A DNA stretch of 35,617 nucleotides, from the NCBI RefSeq assembly GCF_035762905.1, contig NZ_DASUCC010000165.1, forward strand, positions 1 to 35,617, in the 5' to 3' direction. The stretch comes from DASYTH01 sp035762905 (GTDB taxonomy: Bacteria; Actinomycetota; Actinomycetes; Mycobacteriales; Pseudonocardiaceae). A program made the translations under genes and the position numbers. Position 1 is the first letter of the stretch, and each line of letters begins with the position of its first letter. The notes below the pieces were generated by a model that searched no databases, was not told where the DNA came from, and saw only the letters and a list, made by a program, of their open reading frames with translations. Below are positions 33,738 through 35,617 of the stretch, piece after piece.

Positions 33738-33753
33738 CTGCACCTTCGGGCAG
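33738..33753 (+). terminator. weak hairpin after trpB2
   Basis: CTGC-a-CC-ttc-GG-GCAG forms a 6-bp stem with one bulge and a TTC loop, 5 bp after the trpB2 stop. Only a short T-containing tail (ACCTTGT) follows, so it is a weak terminator candidate. Confidence 0.3.
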
Positions 33754-33813
33754 ACCTTGTATCCCGCCCGCCGGACGCGGTTCCTCCTGATAGGACGTTC
33801 GAAGGAGGGGATC

Positions 33814-33894
33814 ATGCCGGAGCTGGCGCGACTGGCCGAGATCATCGCCCGCGACCTGGGCTCGTTCGACGTCAACCCGATCGGCCTGGCGGGC
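33814..33894 (+). pseudogene. 5' remnant of an unidentified gene (27 codons)
   Basis: AAGGAGGGG (33802-33810) sits ideally before ATG 33814, which opens a helical N-terminus (MPELARLAEIIARDLGSFDV and onward). For 27 codons, 26 third positions are G or C. From 33895 the same frame turns AT-richer and Arg/Pro-rich, because it now runs antisense through the TetR gene, ending at 33978. So a gene start with a good ribosome site appears to be cut off at about 33895. The parent gene is not recognised. It could instead be a real 54-aa protein, but the composition change argues against that. Confidence 0.55.
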
Positions 33895-34486
33895 GCAGGC
33901 CGTCGCGCAGCACCGCGTACACCGCGTCCCGCCGGCTGGCTTCGCCGGGCTGCCGCAACGCCATGGTGGCGCCGGTGACCAGCGCCATCAGGTCGTCGAT
34001 GTCGATGTCGCCGCGCGCCGCCCCGGCGGTCTGAGCCCGGCGCAACAGGACCTCGCCGGCCTGGGTCAGCTCCCGCTTGGCGGCCGTGATCTGTCCGGCG
34101 GACGCGAGGTCCGAGCCGGCGAGCGCATCGGCCAGGTCCCTGGACCCGCTGGCCCCGGTGACCAGCCGGTGCAGCATCTCGAAGAAGGCCGGACCGGGTT
34201 CGTCGGCCTCGGCCAGCGACTGCGCATAGCGCACCATCCTGGTCAGCCGGTCCAGGATGACCGCCTCGAACAGCGCCTCCTTGGTGGGGAAGTGCCGGTA
34301 GACGGTGCCCGCGCCGACGCCGGCCCGCCGGGCGATCTCGTCCAGCGGCACGGCCAGCCCGTCGGCGGCGAACGCATCCTGGGCGGCGGCCAGTACCCGG
34401 GCGCGGTTGCGCTGGGCATCGGCCCGCAGCGGCCGCGTTGACAACCGGGGCGCGCGTTCCGTATCGTCGGGATTAACCGGGTCCAT
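33872..34486 (-). CDS. TetR-family transcriptional regulator
   Basis: A 204-aa regulator. The N-terminal DNA-binding domain (about 20-68) has RVLAAAQDAFAADGLAVPLDEIARRAGVGAGTVYRHFPTKEALFEAV, with the TetR helix-turn-helix; the C-terminal domain is helical and ligand-binding. ATG 34486 is preceded on the minus strand by a consensus TATAAT ending 7 nt upstream, indicating a leaderless mRNA. It is divergent from the SnoaL-like gene with 23 bp between starts, so it probably represses both. Its last six codons (PGRSG and stop region, 33872-33894) fall inside the neighbouring gene remnant and have poor GC3, suggesting its native end was lost in a rearrangement. Confidence 0.9.
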   Translation of the reverse strand: MDPVNPDDTERAPRLSTRPLRADAQRNRARVLAAAQDAFAADGLAVPLDEIARRAGVGAGTVYRHFPTKEALFEAVILDRLTRMVRYAQSLAEADEPGPAFFEMLHRLVTGASGSRDLADALAGSDLASAGQITAAKRELTQAGEVLLRRAQTAGAARGDIDIDDLMALVTGATMALRQPGEASRRDAVYAVLRDGLRPPGRSG

Positions 34487-34493
34487 CGTTCCG
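34455..34493. promoter_or_regulatory. direct repeats CGTTCCG in the tetR-snoaL control region
   Basis: CGTTCCG occurs at 34455-34461 and 34487-34493, 32 bp apart (about three helical turns). The second copy lies between the tetR TATAAT and its start codon. They are candidates for regulator binding, although TetR operators are usually inverted repeats. Confidence 0.3.
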
Positions 34494-34499
34494 ATTATA
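34494..34499 (-). promoter_or_regulatory. consensus -10 of tetR (TATAAT)
   Basis: TATAAT on the minus strand, 7 nt before ATG 34486. It overlaps the upstream edge of the plus-strand ribosome site AGGAGG (34499-34504) that serves the SnoaL-like gene 5 nt further on. Confidence 0.6.
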
Positions 34500-34509
34500 G
34501 GAGGCCGCC

Positions 34510-34977
34510 ATGTCCCGCACACCCCGGGAGGTCGCCGAGCTGGTGCACCGCATGGTCGAAGGCGGCGACGGCATCGAGTTCGCCGACCTGTTCGCCGAGG
34601 ACGGCGTGCTGGAGTACCCATTCTTCGTGCCCGGGTACCGGTCCACAGTGGCCGGACGCGCGAGCATCCGCGAGTTCTTCGCGGCCCGCAAGGAACTGCG
34701 CGGCATGTTCGACCTGGAGCAGGTGACCTCCGAGGTCTACCAGACCGACGACCCCGAGGTGGTGGTCACCGAGATCGTGCACCGCGGCAGGTCGCACGTG
34801 ACCAACGCGCCGTACGAGCTGCGCGCCCTCGGCATCATCCGGGTGCGCGCCGGCGAGATCGTGCACTACCGCGACTACCTGAATCCGATCTCGCTCGCCC
34901 AACTCATCGGCCGCGTCCCCGACCTGATCGCCGCCCTCGGCGCCGAACCCGCTACCGCAGGCCGAGCCGGTTCATGA
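34510..34977 (+). CDS. SnoaL/NTF2-like protein
   Basis: A 155-aa protein with the NTF2-like cone fold: helix PREVAELVHRMVEGGDGIEFADLFAEDGVLEYPF, then GRASIREFFAARKE and the closing strand EIVHYRDYLNPISLAQL, which is a SnoaL-type signature. Members are small cyclases, isomerases or ligand-binding proteins; the substrate here cannot be inferred. AGGAGG 5 nt before ATG 34510 gives a clear start. It is divergent from a TetR regulator, a common arrangement for such genes. Its 3' end overlaps the convergent gene by 26 bp. Confidence 0.88.
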   Translation: MSRTPREVAELVHRMVEGGDGIEFADLFAEDGVLEYPFFVPGYRSTVAGRASIREFFAARKELRGMFDLEQVTSEVYQTDDPEVVVTEIVHRGRSHVTNAPYELRALGIIRVRAGEIVHYRDYLNPISLAQLIGRVPDLIAALGAEPATAGRAGS

Positions 34978-35617
34978 TCTCGCCCCGTTCGGTCGGCGAG
35001 AACTCCAGCAACCACTGGTTCCTGGCGTTGATCAGGGTGTTGTACCGCATGTCCTCGGTCATCAGCGCGCCGACGGTGCTGCCTCGGTTGGAGTTCCAGA
35101 ACTCGGTCTCCCGCTGGGCCAGCTCCCGCAGGTTCGCGTCGGTCGGCTCCTTCACCAGAATGTCGCGGACGTCCCGGTCGTAGTGGTCGCCGATCTCCCC
35201 CGCCTGCAGGCTGCCGGCCATCCAGTTGCCCAGGCTCTCACTCAGCCCCCCGGCCCCGGTCCGCATGCCGATCCCCCTGAGGATGTCCATCGCCGCCGCG
35301 ACCGGACGTCTGGCGACCGCGGCAACGCTGACCGGGTGCTCCTTGGCGATGCCGTCCAGGACGCGGATCGCCTTGTCCCGCTGGCGTTCGTCGGCCTTGG
35401 GCGCGTTCTGGGCAAGCTGGATGCGGTCGGCGCCGGTCTCCTGCTGCTGTTTGCGTTTCTGCTCGTCGAAGTCCTTGACCGCGGTCACGGTGCCGCGCAT
35501 CTCGCCGATGATGCCGTCCAGCCGGCCGGCGGCGGCCTTGAGCAGCCGGGCGTTCTCGGCGACGGTGTTCGCGTGGGTCGACGCGGCCTGCGCGGAGGCG
35601 TCCACCCGGGCGAACGC
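34952..35617 (-). CDS. unrecognised helical protein (5' partial)
   Basis: The last 221 codons of a gene whose start lies beyond the right edge; the frame is open through 35617, so GTG 35605 is not necessarily the start. The visible N-part (about the first 60 residues) is Ala-rich and heptad-like (ASTHANTVAENARLLKAAAG, then LDGIIGEMRGTVTAV), suggesting a coiled coil similar in style to WXG100/ESX-associated proteins. The rest has no domain I can name; a Trp motif NWMAG and REL..RETEFWNSNRGS are visible. It ends convergently, overlapping the SnoaL-like gene by 26 bp. Function unknown. Confidence 0.75.
   Translation of the reverse strand, partial: AFARVDASAQAASTHANTVAENARLLKAAAGRLDGIIGEMRGTVTAVKDFDEQKRKQQQETGADRIQLAQNAPKADERQRDKAIRVLDGIAKEHPVSVAAVARRPVAAAMDILRGIGMRTGAGGLSESLGNWMAGSLQAGEIGDHYDRDVRDILVKEPTDANLRELAQRETEFWNSNRGSTVGALMTEDMRYNTLINARNQWLLEFSPTERGEIMNRLGLR

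Overview
The window is very GC-rich, with third codon positions almost all G or C, and its genes are packed with 1-26 bp overlaps. It reads as the chromosome of a high-GC actinobacterium. From memory, two blocks keep the order of Mycobacterium tuberculosis: Rv1691-Rv1701 with Rv1708-Rv1711 (TPR-like protein, HAD phosphatase, small protein, tlyA, NAD kinase, recN, steA, steB, pyrG, NUDIX, xerD, then parA, scpA, scpB, rluB), and Rv3689-Rv3695 (SpoIIM-like, DUF58, MoxR, DUF4350, DUF4129, membrane protein, RDD). The extra genes between these blocks and the overall style suggest a Pseudonocardiales-type actinomycete, but that placement is an inference. No tRNA, rRNA, insertion sequence or CRISPR array was seen.

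Layout. 1-11116 (+): housekeeping run. A partial repeat-rich TPR-like protein, a probable glycerol-3-phosphate phosphatase, a small acidic protein, the rRNA methyltransferase TlyA, NAD kinase, RecN (with a perfect LexA-type box upstream), the septation pair SteA/SteB, CTP synthase (with a hairpin-bearing leader) and an ADP-ribose-type NUDIX hydrolase. 11113-17666: a gamma-glutamylation amine-catabolism cluster. A divergent APC permease faces a glutamine-synthetase-like ligase, a PuuD-like hydrolase, an aldehyde dehydrogenase, an SDR and a FadR-type regulator. This looks like uptake, glutamylation, oxidation and deglutamylation of an amine (polyamine, ethanolamine or similar). 17663-20723: a gamma-glutamylcyclotransferase-like protein (-), alanine dehydrogenase and XerD (+), and a 100-aa unknown (-).

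20776-27555: a SpoIIM-like membrane protein (+) faces a six-gene minus-strand operon (RDD, membrane protein, DUF4129, DUF4350, MoxR, DUF58). This is a conserved but poorly understood MoxR/DUF58 system. 27662-31265 (+): ParA-like ATPase, a small ribbon-helix-helix-like protein, ScpA, ScpB and the pseudouridine synthase, all overlapping, which suggests a chromosome-organisation operon. 31269-33732 (+): a DUF1015 protein and a stand-alone TrpB2. Here the M. tuberculosis order is lost, because cmk and der do not follow rluB.

33814-35617: a 27-codon gene start with a strong ribosome-binding site ends abruptly against the 3' end of a TetR gene, which looks like a rearrangement junction. The TetR gene diverges from a SnoaL/NTF2-like gene, and an unrecognised coiled-coil-type protein runs off the right edge.

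Global signals: several start codons sit 5-7 nt behind a TANNNT hexamer, which suggests leaderless transcripts. Three convergent gene pairs share the four bases CTAG as overlapping stops. Many genes shift from G-ending codons at the 5' end to C-ending codons at the 3' end.
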